From Altererythrobacter sp. ZODW24 (GTDB lineage Bacteria; Pseudomonadota; Alphaproteobacteria; Sphingomonadales; Sphingomonadaceae): a stretch of 64,000 nt of DNA. How positions within the stretch are numbered: position 1 is the first letter of the stretch; each line of letters begins with the position of its first letter. The notes beneath the pieces were generated by a model. That model saw only the letters and a list, made by a program, of their open reading frames with translations. It ran no database searches and was not told where the DNA came from. A program made the translations under genes and the position numbers. Shown here in pieces: positions 50,534-59,348 of this stretch. Location of the stretch: NCBI RefSeq assembly GCF_003344885.1, contig NZ_CP031155.1, positions 1,206,001 to 1,270,000 on the forward strand, written 5' to 3'.

Positions 50534-52039
50534 ATGTCCATTGAAAAAATCGTTATTGTCGGTGGCGGTACTGCTGGTTGGATGGCTGCGGCTGCCCTCT
50601 CACATATCAAAAAGGGGAATGCGGTAGAGATCACGCTCATCGAATCCGAACAAATCGGGACAGTCGGCGTAGGCGAAGCAACGATCCCCCCCTTTGTCGA
50701 TTTCAACCGGCTGCTGGAAATAGATGAGAGAGAGATGCTAGCCGCTGTGCAGGGCACCTTCAAAGTGGGAATCCAGTTCTCCAATTGGGGCAAGCAGGGC
50801 GACAGTTACATCCACCCGTTCGGCAATTACGGTTATGAGATTGGCGGCACTTCGTTCCATCATATCTGGCATCACTATCAGCAGAACGGTGACAAGCGGC
50901 CCATTCAGGTCTTCAACCTTGAAACCATGGCTGCGCATTTCGGCAAGTTCGCCCGCACCGCTGATTATCAGCGCGACGATCTGCCGCCGATGAATTACGC
51001 CTATCACATCGACGCCACGCGCTATGCCCAATTCCTGCGCGGGCATGCCGAGGGACGCGGTGTCGTGCGCCGTGAGGGCCGTGTTGCGGATGTAACGCTA
51101 GATAGTGAAAGCGGCTTCGTCAGCACGCTAACCATGGATGACGGCGAAGTCATTTCAGGCGATCTGTTTGTCGATTGCTCGGGCTTTCGCGGATTGTTGA
51201 TCGAGCAGGCGTTAGAGACCGGTTATGACGATTGGTCCAACTTCCTGCCCTGCAACCGCGCTGTCGCCATGCCCTGCAACCGCGATGATGGCAGCCCCCC
51301 GCCGCCCTATACCAAGGCGACCGCCCATTCGGCGGGCTGGCAATGGCAAGTTCCGCTGCAACATCGCAACGGCAATGGTCACGTCTATTGCAACGAGTTT
51401 ATGGACGATGATGAAGCGCACGATATCCTCGTCGCAAATCTGGCTGGCAAGCCCACAGCGGAACCCAACTTCCTCCGCTTCGTGACCGGCAGGCGCAAGA
51501 AGTTCTGGAACAAGAACGTCGTGGCGTTGGGGTTGGCGGCAGGCTTCATGGAGCCTTTGGAATCGACCTCGATCCATCTGGTCAACACCGGAATAAACAA
51601 GCTGATCGCGCTGCTTTCGCTGGACGGTATTACGCAAAATCAGGAAGATGCATTCAACCGGCTGACCGGCAAAGAATATGACCGGATTCGCGACTTCTTG
51701 ATCCTGCATTACAATGCGACAACGCGCGACGATTCAGAGTTCTGGAATTACTGCCGAACGATGGAGGTCCCGGACAGTCTGATCGAAAAAATGGAACTAT
51801 TCCGCCAGAACGGTCAGATATTCCGCGAAGATGACGAGCTGTTTACCGAAACCAGTTGGGCCGCCGTCATGATGGGTCAAGGCATCCAGATGCGCGGCCA
51901 CGGGGTTATTGCTGGAGCCGTATGCGATGCCGGCACCAATAAGGAGCTCGACGAAATGGAAAAGTCGATCCGTTTTCTTGTCCAGCAGATGCCAACCCAT
52001 GAACAGTTCCTGCAGCATTATTGCCCGGCGCCTAGCTGA
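50534..52039 (+). CDS. Tryptophan-halogenase-like flavoprotein
   Basis: A 501-residue flavin-dependent halogenase-family protein. The FAD motif is IVIVGGGTAGWMAAAAL (6-22), Lys77 in TFKVGIQFSNW matches the halogenating lysine of PrnA, and WQWQVP near 270 corresponds to the WxWxIP motif. In Caulobacter, Xanthomonas and Sphingomonads such genes often sit next to carbohydrate TonB receptors, and their substrates are mostly unknown. It is divergent from the receptor, with shared LacI operators, so it should be induced by the same sugar. Start 50534 is chosen from the fold start; longer frames lack support. Confidence 0.9.
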   Translation: MSIEKIVIVGGGTAGWMAAAALSHIKKGNAVEITLIESEQIGTVGVGEATIPPFVDFNRLLEIDEREMLAAVQGTFKVGIQFSNWGKQGDSYIHPFGNYGYEIGGTSFHHIWHHYQQNGDKRPIQVFNLETMAAHFGKFARTADYQRDDLPPMNYAYHIDATRYAQFLRGHAEGRGVVRREGRVADVTLDSESGFVSTLTMDDGEVISGDLFVDCSGFRGLLIEQALETGYDDWSNFLPCNRAVAMPCNRDDGSPPPPYTKATAHSAGWQWQVPLQHRNGNGHVYCNEFMDDDEAHDILVANLAGKPTAEPNFLRFVTGRRKKFWNKNVVALGLAAGFMEPLESTSIHLVNTGINKLIALLSLDGITQNQEDAFNRLTGKEYDRIRDFLILHYNATTRDDSEFWNYCRTMEVPDSLIEKMELFRQNGQIFREDDELFTETSWAAVMMGQGIQMRGHGVIAGAVCDAGTNKELDEMEKSIRFLVQQMPTHEQFLQHYCPAPS

Positions 52040-52139
52040 AGAAGCCGCAGTCGGCATTGCGCTCGCAGGCTGTCCTGTGCAAATGAGTGATGTCTAAGAC
52101 ACGGTGCAAGCAGCACGTGGCAAGGGGGCAACAGGGTCC

Positions 52140-54293
52140 ATGGCACGAATTTTCCGCAAGAGCGGTGCGGTCTTACTGATCGTTCTAATCGCTGTGTTCA
52201 GCGTGCTCCTGCCCCTTGGTCTTTTTTCTCCATTTGATTCCGTACAGCAAGCCATTTCAGCCAATTTGGGCAGCAAGACCTACCGCGGCGATGCGGTATT
52301 AGTGCTGATCAATTATGAAGAAGCTAGCGAGAATAATCTTAAGAATATTGATGTTTTACCCGAGCTGCTCGAGCGCATATCTGCAGTTGGTCCGAAACAA
52401 ATTCTGATCGATCACAAGGCATCCGGCCCGACCAATGAACGAGAGGTCGCAGCATTGGAGGCCGCGCTCGCCAAATTGCCTGAAAAACCCGCTCTGGTTG
52501 TGTTCGCTTTTCCTTCCGGAGAACTGCCATTTTCTGAAATTTATTCACTGACAGAACCACGCGAGCAATTTGATGTAACAATCCCATTGCCCGAAATCGA
52601 ACGGCATGTGGTCATGGTGAACAGCTTCAGTGACACCGGCTTTTTCGGCGCTCCGATAGAAATAGCAGCAACCATCGATTCAAATGCAGGGCCCGTTCCA
52701 AGCACGGCGCAGTTTCTAGCTGATCACGACGAGTACCTGCCTCCCGGCCTACCGACGGATCAGCGCTATGACGTTTCCACAATTCCGCGTTTCTCGGCCG
52801 TCGAAATTCTCTCTGGCGAGCAGGGTATCAGCCAATTGACCGGCAAGCGTGTCGTTATAAGCCGCACTGGCGTCGCTTACCGTGACAGCGTGAGAAGCGC
52901 CCGTGATCTATCGACACATCAGGCCATCATTCCGATCCTTGGTGCACAAACCTTGTTGGAAGGGCCACCGACCTCTCTCGGTCAACTTCCAGCCTTTATT
53001 GCAGCAATTATTGCCGCGATTGCATGGACATTCCTGCCCCGCCCATATGGCCGTTGGGTTGGACTGACCGCGATCGTTAGCTTGATTTTTGCGCCGTTTT
53101 TCCTGGAAAGCCAGCTGATCTATCAGCGCACCGCGGATGGTTTGCTTTTCCTGTTGGTGCTTGCCGCTGGACGCCTGCGGATACGATATAAGGATGCGCT
53201 GGTCGACGCCAGAGATGCCGCTGAGAGCAAATCATGGTTCTTGGCCCAGGCTAGCCACGACCTCAGACAGCCGATTCACGCGATCGGTATGCTTTCCGCA
53301 AGGCTGGGCGAAACAGACTTGGCCCCATCGCAAAAGGACCTCATCCGCAAGATTGATCGCTCCGTCGACGGAGCGAGCAGAATGTTCAAATCGTTGCTCG
53401 ACATAGCGTCCCTTGAAAGCGGTTCTCTCACACCTGCAATGGCCCCGGTATCCATCAACGAGATATTGGCAGAAGTCGAAGAAACGCAGGGGATCGCGGC
53501 AGAACGTGCCGGCGTGGAGCTGCGCATGACCCCTTCGGAAGTGGTGGTAATGACCGACCGCGCGCTGACAGTGACGTTGCTGCAAAATCTCGTCTCAAAT
53601 TCGATTAAATATGCAACTGGTAAGAAGGTACTGATCGGGGTCAGACGCCGGGGACAGACGGTTTCTCTATGCGTTTATGACCGCGGTGAAGGGATCAGCG
53701 AAAAGAACGTCAGGAAGGTTTCGAAAGAGTTCTTCAGAGTTTCCGCCAGGAGTCCGATCGAAGGTTCCGGGCTAGGACTCGCCATTGTGGACCGCCTTTG
53801 CAAACTTATGGACCTGACTTTCCGGATCAAATCTCGAACGGGGCGAGGAACCACCGCGCTGATAGAGGGCATCCCGATAACTACCGATCAGGAACGCATT
53901 GTTGTGCCATCCCAATCCACTGCATCACCGCTTCTTCAAGGAGTGAAAGTGCTGATCGTTGATGATGATATCGACACGCTGCGCGCTACGGAGGCGCTTG
54001 TAAGGCAGTGGGGTTGTGAAGCCTCATCTGCAGCATCATTTCCCAGGTCACCGCAGTGCGACGTCATCATATCCGATTTCGATTTTGGCAACGGAACCAC
54101 GTTGGCGGATTTTCGCGATACGGTTGGCCAGCTTAGGCAAAATGGTACCAATACTATCGTGGTGTCGGGTCACGCCGTGAGCTTTGTGAAGCAGGCACTC
54201 GGCGACGCTACGCCGATAGTTTTGGGGAAACCCCTTCGCCCTGCCGAGCTACGTTCGGTATTGATGGCTGATCGCATGGGCGCGCGAGAATAG
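52140..54293 (+). CDS. CHASE2-domain hybrid histidine kinase
   Basis: A 717-residue inner-membrane sensor. TM1 is at about 9-29, a periplasmic CHASE2 domain at about 35-275 (RGDAVLVLINYEEASENN, then PKQILIDHK), further helices at about 283-350, HisKA with SHDLRQPIHAIG (His near 373), an HATPase with GEGISEKN and GSGLGLAIVDRL, and a C-terminal receiver (LIVDDDIDTLR, phospho-Asp in IISDFDFGNG). The ATG at 52140 is preferred over a GTG at 52104. It is 190 nt upstream of the double-glycine peptide gene and close to a NarL-type regulator, the likely partner in a phosphorelay that controls the peptide locus. Confidence 0.9.
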   Translation: MARIFRKSGAVLLIVLIAVFSVLLPLGLFSPFDSVQQAISANLGSKTYRGDAVLVLINYEEASENNLKNIDVLPELLERISAVGPKQILIDHKASGPTNEREVAALEAALAKLPEKPALVVFAFPSGELPFSEIYSLTEPREQFDVTIPLPEIERHVVMVNSFSDTGFFGAPIEIAATIDSNAGPVPSTAQFLADHDEYLPPGLPTDQRYDVSTIPRFSAVEILSGEQGISQLTGKRVVISRTGVAYRDSVRSARDLSTHQAIIPILGAQTLLEGPPTSLGQLPAFIAAIIAAIAWTFLPRPYGRWVGLTAIVSLIFAPFFLESQLIYQRTADGLLFLLVLAAGRLRIRYKDALVDARDAAESKSWFLAQASHDLRQPIHAIGMLSARLGETDLAPSQKDLIRKIDRSVDGASRMFKSLLDIASLESGSLTPAMAPVSINEILAEVEETQGIAAERAGVELRMTPSEVVVMTDRALTVTLLQNLVSNSIKYATGKKVLIGVRRRGQTVSLCVYDRGEGISEKNVRKVSKEFFRVSARSPIEGSGLGLAIVDRLCKLMDLTFRIKSRTGRGTTALIEGIPITTDQERIVVPSQSTASPLLQGVKVLIVDDDIDTLRATEALVRQWGCEASSAASFPRSPQCDVIISDFDFGNGTTLADFRDTVGQLRQNGTNTIVVSGHAVSFVKQALGDATPIVLGKPLRPAELRSVLMADRMGARE

Positions 54294-54361
54294 CGGCATG
54301 ATTGTCCCAGCGGGAGACAGACCGAAAGGCTAATCGAAGAAACCACTCGGATAGACTATGT

Positions 54362-54370
54362 GTACTAGTT
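54362..54370. promoter_or_regulatory. Shared 9-bp element upstream of first peptide gene
   Basis: GTACTAGTT here is the reverse complement of AACTAGTAC at 55471-55479. Each copy lies about 107-114 nt before a double-glycine peptide gene. It is a candidate binding site for the NarL-type regulator encoded between them. Confidence 0.35.
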
Positions 54371-54484
54371 GTCGGAGCCCGAGTTCTTCAATAAGCTTAG
54401 CCTAATTCTGATGAAGAATCGGAATCAAAAAATCGCTGGATGGCGATCAGAGTTTAGAAGCTCAACGACTTGGATGGAGGACAC

Positions 54485-54628
54485 ATGATTAATCAGTTGA
54501 ACGACAATGAGATTTCATTCGTATCAGGCGGCGATGCGGGTACTGTTGTGACCAGTATTTGGGATTGGTGGCGCAGGCGCCCAAGGCCGCCCCGCGAACC
54601 AAATACATCCCCTATAGATCTGATTTAG
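54485..54628 (+). CDS. Double-glycine-leader peptide precursor, Trp/Arg/Pro-rich core
   Basis: A 47-residue precursor too short for usual gene callers. The leader MINQLNDNEISFVSGG has the conserved pattern of Gram-negative class II microcin/ColV leaders (hydrophobic residues, ExS near -7, double Gly at 15-16). The predicted mature peptide is residues 17-47 (31 aa): a short hydrophobic start, a Trp cluster (W26, W28, W29), three Arg in a row, then Pro and Arg alternating; it has 3 Trp, 5 Arg, 5 Pro and a net charge about +1. GGAGG lies four bases before the ATG. A strong terminator follows. Export and cleavage by the nearby C39 ABC transporter is expected. Its target is unknown: antibacterial or signalling. 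Confidence 0.8.
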   Translation: MINQLNDNEISFVSGGDAGTVVTSIWDWWRRRPRPPREPNTSPIDLI

Positions 54629-54658
54629 ATTTATTGAACTCATCTCAATCAAGCTATG

Positions 54659-54690
54659 AAAAGGGGCGCATCGCAAGATGCGCCCCTTTT
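54659..54690. terminator. Strong bidirectional terminator
   Basis: A perfect 14-bp stem (AAAAGGGGCGCATC with GATGCGCCCCTTTT) closed by a GCAA tetraloop. It ends the rightward peptide transcript and can also stop the leftward regulator transcript, as T-runs appear on both strands. Confidence 0.9.
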
Positions 54691-54740
54691 CATTTCCGTG
54701 ACAAAAAACTTAGCCTAAGGTCGCTCTTTAAAGCAGCAGT

Positions 54741-55418
54741 CTAGATACCGTACTTGGTTGCCAATGCCGCTGCGGCGGAGCGCGTCTCGACACCCAGCAC
54801 CCGCAGCAATGCAGAGACATGGATCCGAACAGTAAACGGCGAGATACCTAGCTCCCGGGCAATTTCCTTGTTTGATTGCCCTTCCGCCAGAAAACGCAGC
54901 ACATCCAGCTGGCGCGGTGTGACATCCGCCAGTGCGGAGCTGGAGGCTACCGAGGCCATGCCCCCTGATGTGCTGATATTTACAAATTCACCGCGCGTGA
55001 CCGACAGAATCGCTTCGCGCATTTGTGGCAGCGATGCCGCCTTGCTGATGAAGCCATCAACCCCGGCCGCGATAACCCGGTCGGTCGAGTTGCGATCATC
55101 AGCCATCGAAACGATGACAATTGAGGCACTGGCATATTTGCGCCGGAGCAGCGGAACGCTGGTCTGCAAATCCATACCGGGGAAATGAAGGTCGAGCAGA
55201 AATAGCGTCGGCTCCCCCGCCCTCTCTGTTGCTGCAAGCAACTCGTCAAAGGTGCCGACTTCTGCCAATTCACAATCGGGCATAATCTCGGCGACAAGGC
55301 TGCTGAGCCCGTCACGAAAGACCGGATGGTCGTCCGCCACGATGACAGATGACGCCGGAGCGCCAGGCTCTTGCTGACTGTCTGCGGCCGGGCCGCCTGC
55401 TGCTTTATGTTCAGACAT
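54741..55418 (-). CDS. NarL/LuxR-family response regulator
   Basis: A 225-residue regulator. The receiver (about 25-145) has the acidic pair in [14 protein letters not shown] and phospho-Asp76 ([10 protein letters not shown]). The LuxR helix-turn-helix (about 163-225) reads [45 protein letters not shown]. The N-terminal 20 residues are poorly conserved-looking, and a start at 55454 is possible. It lies between the two double-glycine peptide genes, transcribed opposite to both, and a shared 9-bp element is 53 nt upstream. It is the likely output of the CHASE2 kinase. Confidence 0.9.
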   Translation of the reverse strand: MSEHKAAGGPAADSQQEPGAPASSVIVADDHPVFRDGLSSLVAEIMPDCELAEVGTFDELLAATERAGEPTLFLLDLHFPGMDLQTSVPLLRRKYASASIVIVSMADDRNSTDRVIAAGVDGFISKAASLPQMREAILSVTRGEFVNISTSGGMASVASSSALADVTPRQLDVLRFLAEGQSNKEIARELGISPFTVRIHVSALLRVLGVETRSAAAALATKYGI

Positions 55419-55470
55419 GAAAACGCGTTGCCACAGCGGCGCAGGGACATGCAAGCCACTAGCACACCCT

Positions 55471-55479
55471 AACTAGTAC
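55471..55479. promoter_or_regulatory. Shared 9-bp element upstream of regulator and second peptide
   Basis: AACTAGTAC lies 53 nt before the leftward regulator start and 107 nt before the second peptide gene; an inverted copy precedes the first peptide gene (54362-54370). Confidence 0.35.
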
Positions 55480-55586
55480 CCCCGTCCGATTGCACGTCAC
55501 GCCGAAAATTTGGACGATGGCCTCACCGCTTCAGGACGATTCTGAAGCAACTAAGACGTGGACCGTAACAATTAGAGGAATTGACC

Positions 55587-55742
55587 ATGAAGAACTTGAA
55601 CCCAGCCGAAATTAGCATTGTCACCGGCGGCGTTACCGAAGGCCCCAACGGCGAAGGTTGCACAGAGCCGCATACCGGAACCAAGGGTAAGGAAATCTCG
55701 CTTCCTGGCGCCACACTAGAGCCGCAACTCTCCGGTTTCTAA
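55587..55742 (+). CDS. Double-glycine-leader peptide precursor, second type
   Basis: A 51-residue precursor. The leader MKNLNPAEISIVTGG (Gly-Gly at 14-15) is clearly related in pattern to that of the peptide at 54485 (NEISFVSGG versus AEISIVTGG). The mature part is 36 residues, hydrophilic, rich in Gly, Glu, Thr and Pro, with one Cys at 25, and so unlike the first peptide. AGAGG lies eight bases before the ATG. It is followed by a stem-loop and then by the HlyD-type and C39 ABC export genes, so it is the nearer substrate of the exporter. A two-peptide bacteriocin or a signal/effector pair is possible. No modification enzyme is next to it. Confidence 0.8.
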   Translation: MKNLNPAEISIVTGGVTEGPNGEGCTEPHTGTKGKEISLPGATLEPQLSGF

Positions 55743-55766
55743 GCAAGCGACCCGAAGGCTGATATG

Positions 55767-55797
55767 CAGGGGCGGGTCTTCAAGTCTGCCCCTGTTT
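55767..55797 (+). terminator. Stem-loop after second peptide gene
   Basis: CAGGGGC (55767-55773) pairs with GCCCCTG (55788-55794) followed by TTT. A weak terminator that may let only part of transcription pass into the export genes, giving more peptide than exporter. Confidence 0.6.
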
Positions 55798-55894
55798 CGC
55801 TTTAGCATTTGAACTGTCCCGCGTTGGACATAGCACAAATGCAATATTGCCCTTGGCATCAATGCTGGGCATCTCCGTCTCGTCAGCCTGACAA

Positions 55895-57163
55895 ATGGTC
55901 AGGTTTCGACGCCAATCTATAACGGGGGCAGATTTGGCACTTTTCCGACAAGAAGCATTGCAGCAGCGCAGCGACCGCCTTTCGGGCGATGTTGCGATCG
56001 CTGTTCCCGTTGCATGGCAAACCATCGGATATCTATTGTTCGGCGCTCTGGTAATTGCGTTGATCTTTCTCTCCGTCGCGAGCTATTCGCGGGTCGAGGT
56101 TGCCACCGGAACAATCACCCCCGACAAGGGCGTCGCTCAGATTGTGCCGACGCGCGGCGGGATCATTACTGATATCTCAGTTGAAGAAGGCCAGCAGGTA
56201 AACGCTGGCGAATTGCTCGTCTCGATCAGCTCCGAAGAGGAGCAGCAAGGAGGCGAAAGTGCCTCAGCCCGGATCGAGCAAGCCATCGCTCTACAGGACG
56301 CCAGCCTGGCCGCACAAATTGATATGGCCAATCGCGCTTCAGCAGCGCAACAGGCCCAGATCGCAGCGCAACGCAGCGGTTTGCAATCAGAGATTTCGCA
56401 ACTCGAATCGCAGATTACCCTCCAGCAAACACTGGTCGCTTCGGCCCGCCGCGAATATGATCGAGCGGTTGAAATCGCCGATCGCGGATTTATCAGCGAA
56501 CGTGATCTGCAATCGCGGCAAGACGGCTACCTTTCGCGTCAACAGGAACTGCTGCGGCTCAACCAGACATTGGGAAGTCGTCGCTCAGCATTAGTTGAGG
56601 CTGCACGCGCAAGCAGCTCGGTCGCTGCACAATCGGGCAGCCAGTCCGCGTTGATTGCAGCGGACAGAGCAGCGGTCGCGCAGCAGGCAGCCAGCGCGCG
56701 CGGAGCCCGGTCATATGCGCTCAAGGCGCCAGTGGGCGGACAAGTCAGCGCCATGATCGCGCGCGGCGGACAGTCTGTCAGCCCGGGCACAGCGCTGATG
56801 ACCATTGTGCCCGAGGGCGCGAGCCTGCGCGCTGAATTGCTTGTGTCATCCAACGCCATCGGTTTTATCCAACCCGGCCAAGATGTGCGGCTTGCCGTCG
56901 ATGCATTCCCCTATCAGCGGTTTGGTACGGTGCCGGGCAAGGTATTGACTGTATCGCGCAGCGCGGTGCTGCGCCCCGGGCAAAACGGAGCGCCGGTGCC
57001 CGTCTACATCGTCACGGTAGAACCATCGGTCACAACGATAACGGCCTTTGGAAAGAAGCAGGCCCTGGTCCCAGGCATGGCGCTGACGGCACGGATCGTC
57101 GCGGAGGAGCAAAGCTTGCTCGAATGGCTATTTGAACCACTCTACGCAGTGCGGAACCGCTAA
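55895..57163 (+). CDS. HlyD-family periplasmic adaptor for peptide export
   Basis: A 422-residue membrane-fusion protein with a cytoplasmic N-terminus (about 40 aa), one TM helix at about 42-64 and a lipoyl/barrel half (GVAQIVPTRGGIITDISVEEGQQVNAGELLVSI). A long alpha-hairpin coiled coil rich in Gln and Ala spans about 120-270. The C-terminal half carries LKAPVGGQVSAMIARGGQSVSPGTALMTIVP. It links the inner-membrane ABC exporter to an outer-membrane TolC-type channel, which is not encoded nearby. It lies 42 nt upstream of the C39 ABC gene, a ColV/microcin CvaA-CvaB-like pair. The ATG at 55895 lacks a strong Shine-Dalgarno site. Confidence 0.9.
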   Translation: MVRFRRQSITGADLALFRQEALQQRSDRLSGDVAIAVPVAWQTIGYLLFGALVIALIFLSVASYSRVEVATGTITPDKGVAQIVPTRGGIITDISVEEGQQVNAGELLVSISSEEEQQGGESASARIEQAIALQDASLAAQIDMANRASAAQQAQIAAQRSGLQSEISQLESQITLQQTLVASARREYDRAVEIADRGFISERDLQSRQDGYLSRQQELLRLNQTLGSRRSALVEAARASSSVAAQSGSQSALIAADRAAVAQQAASARGARSYALKAPVGGQVSAMIARGGQSVSPGTALMTIVPEGASLRAELLVSSNAIGFIQPGQDVRLAVDAFPYQRFGTVPGKVLTVSRSAVLRPGQNGAPVPVYIVTVEPSVTTITAFGKKQALVPGMALTARIVAEEQSLLEWLFEPLYAVRNR

Positions 57164-57204
57164 CAAATGACACAGCCCACAAACTCTAAGGCGGCCCGCT
57201 AATC

Positions 57205-59310
57205 ATGCTTGATCTTGGCTTCATGTCCCGTTCGCGCGTCCGTTTGGTTCGCCAGACCGAAGTTGCCGAATGCGGCCTCGCCAGCCTGACGATGGTGGCG
57301 AATTTTCACGGCCTGGATGTCGACTTAGGCACTATGCGCCGGCGGTTCGCACCTTCACTGCGCGGAGCGGCCCTGCGCACACTCATCGGCCTTGCAGATC
57401 GGATCGGCCTGACGCCGCGCGCAGTAAAGCTGCCGTTGGAAGAACTCGCCAACCTGCATGTTCCCGCCGTCTTGCACTGGAACATGAACCACTATGTGGT
57501 GCTGGAGCAGGTGAAGGGCGACAAGGCGCTGATCCATAATCCCGAAGGCAGCTCCAAATGGATGCCTTTGTCCGAAATCTCGGACCACTTCACCGGCGTA
57601 GCGTTAGAACTGCGGCCGAGCGATAATTTCGAAACCGGTTCGCAGCGTGAGCGACTGAAGCTGTCGCATCTGTGGCGGCGGATGTCGGGTCTAAAACGGG
57701 CGCTGGTGCAGATTTTCGTGCTCAGCATGATCCTGCAGGCATACGTTTTGGCGCTACCCTATTACATGCAGATCGCCATCGACAGCGCATTGCCCGCGCT
57801 CGATGCTGATCTGTTGACCGTGCTCGCAATTGGTTTCGCCTTATTCACGGTCATTCAAGCGGGCGCGAGCTTGCTCAGGTCATTTGTGCTGCTGTTTGCC
57901 GGAACCACGCTCGGCTTCACGCTTGCCTCCAACATCGCAAGGCGGCTGTTCCGCTTGCCGATCGACTGGTTTGAAAAGCGTCATACCGGCGACATCCTCT
58001 CACGCTTCCAGTCCATCGCGCCAATCCGCCAGATGCTGACGGAAGGCGCAGTCGCTGCTGTGCTCGACGGCTTCTTGGCGATTATGACGCTGGCAGTGAT
58101 GTTCTTCTACAGCGCGCAGCTGGCGCTGGTCGCGATCGTCGCGTTCATCTTTTACGCCATCGTCCGCGCGGTATCGTTCAGCCTGCAGAAGGAAGCCGAA
58201 GAAGCCAGCATCATCGCCAACGGCAAAGAACAGACGACGCTGATCGAGAGCCTGCGCGGGATGACCACGCTACGCCTGTTCGGCCGCGAGACATTGCGCC
58301 ATGCATTGTGGCAAACGCGGCTGACCGATGCGGTCAATTCCAATGTCCGTGTGGCGCGCATCGGCATCTGGCAATCGACCGCCAACGCCGTGATTTTCGG
58401 CCTTGAAAACATCGTCACAATCTGGATTGCGATCGGGTTTGTGATCGAAGGCGCCGGCTTCAGCGTCGGCATGGTCTTCGCCTATATTTCCTACAAGACG
58501 CAGTTCATCCAGAAGGCAGCGGCGCTGGTCGACCAGACCATCGCGTTCCGCATGTTGTCGCTGCACTTGGAACGCCTGTCCGACATCGCGCTGACCGAAG
58601 AAGACCGCAGCTTCGACGAGGGTGCAGAGCTTGAAACCGAGCTGAAGGGTTCGCTCGAGCTGAAGGACGTTTTCTACCGCTATTCCCCCAGCGATCCGCT
58701 GGTGCTCGAAGGCGTCAATATCAAGATCGAAGCTGGTGAGCATGTTGCGATCACTGGTCCATCCGGCGGCGGTAAATCGACGATGATGAAGATCATGCTG
58801 GGTTTGGTCGATCCTGATAGCGGCGAAGTGCTGGTCGATGGAATGCCAATGAAACGCTTCGGTTACCGCAGCTATTACCAGCAGATCGCAGCAGTTCTGC
58901 AGGAAGACACTTTGTTTGCGGGATCGCTGTCGGACAATATCGCTTTGTTCGACGAAGAGGTAAATATGGAGCTCGTGATCGCGGCGGCAAACGCGGCCAG
59001 CATCCATAATGATATTGATACAATGCCGATGCAATATGAAACACTTGTAGGCGATATGGGCTCGACCCTTTCAGGGGGCCAGAAACAGCGCGTGTTGCTC
59101 GCCCGCGCATTATATCGTCGTCCCAAGATACTGTTGATGGATGAGGGCACAGCCCATCTCGATTCCGTACATGAGCAAGCAGTCAATGAAGCGATCGCAG
59201 CGATGGGTATCACCCGGATCATCATCGCCCACCGCAAGGAAACGATCGATTCTGCTGATCGCATCGTGGTGGTTCAGGACGGCAAGATTGCCGAAGCGGC
59301 CGCCACTTAA
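57205..59310 (+). CDS. C39-peptidase ABC exporter (bacteriocin-type)
   Basis: A 701-residue peptide exporter. The N-terminal C39 peptidase (1-130) keeps Gln17 and Cys23 in QTEVAECGLASL and His96 in NHYVVLEQ; the third residue, normally Asp in HDP, is Asn112 (HNPEG). About six TM helices span 165-440. The ATP domain has Walker A GPSGGGKST (near 517), signature LSGGQKQRVLLARAL (near 622) and Walker B LLMDEGTAHLD (Gly replaces Ala of DEAT). It should cut after the double Gly of the two precursors and export the cores with the HlyD partner. Internal Met7 is a possible start. Confidence 0.94.
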   Translation: MLDLGFMSRSRVRLVRQTEVAECGLASLTMVANFHGLDVDLGTMRRRFAPSLRGAALRTLIGLADRIGLTPRAVKLPLEELANLHVPAVLHWNMNHYVVLEQVKGDKALIHNPEGSSKWMPLSEISDHFTGVALELRPSDNFETGSQRERLKLSHLWRRMSGLKRALVQIFVLSMILQAYVLALPYYMQIAIDSALPALDADLLTVLAIGFALFTVIQAGASLLRSFVLLFAGTTLGFTLASNIARRLFRLPIDWFEKRHTGDILSRFQSIAPIRQMLTEGAVAAVLDGFLAIMTLAVMFFYSAQLALVAIVAFIFYAIVRAVSFSLQKEAEEASIIANGKEQTTLIESLRGMTTLRLFGRETLRHALWQTRLTDAVNSNVRVARIGIWQSTANAVIFGLENIVTIWIAIGFVIEGAGFSVGMVFAYISYKTQFIQKAAALVDQTIAFRMLSLHLERLSDIALTEEDRSFDEGAELETELKGSLELKDVFYRYSPSDPLVLEGVNIKIEAGEHVAITGPSGGGKSTMMKIMLGLVDPDSGEVLVDGMPMKRFGYRSYYQQIAAVLQEDTLFAGSLSDNIALFDEEVNMELVIAAANAASIHNDIDTMPMQYETLVGDMGSTLSGGQKQRVLLARALYRRPKILLMDEGTAHLDSVHEQAVNEAIAAMGITRIIIAHRKETIDSADRIVVVQDGKIAEAAAT

Positions 59311-59348
59311 TTGCTTGCCGCCGCCTCGCAGAACGCTAGGCTAGTCTC

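Noticed and set aside
58270-59034. 254-codon minus frame inside the ABC exporter gene, considered as an immunity gene
   Set aside because: It overlaps the Walker A and coupling regions of the exporter; the His/Asp/Gln-rich product has no membrane segment, so it is a shadow and not an immunity protein.
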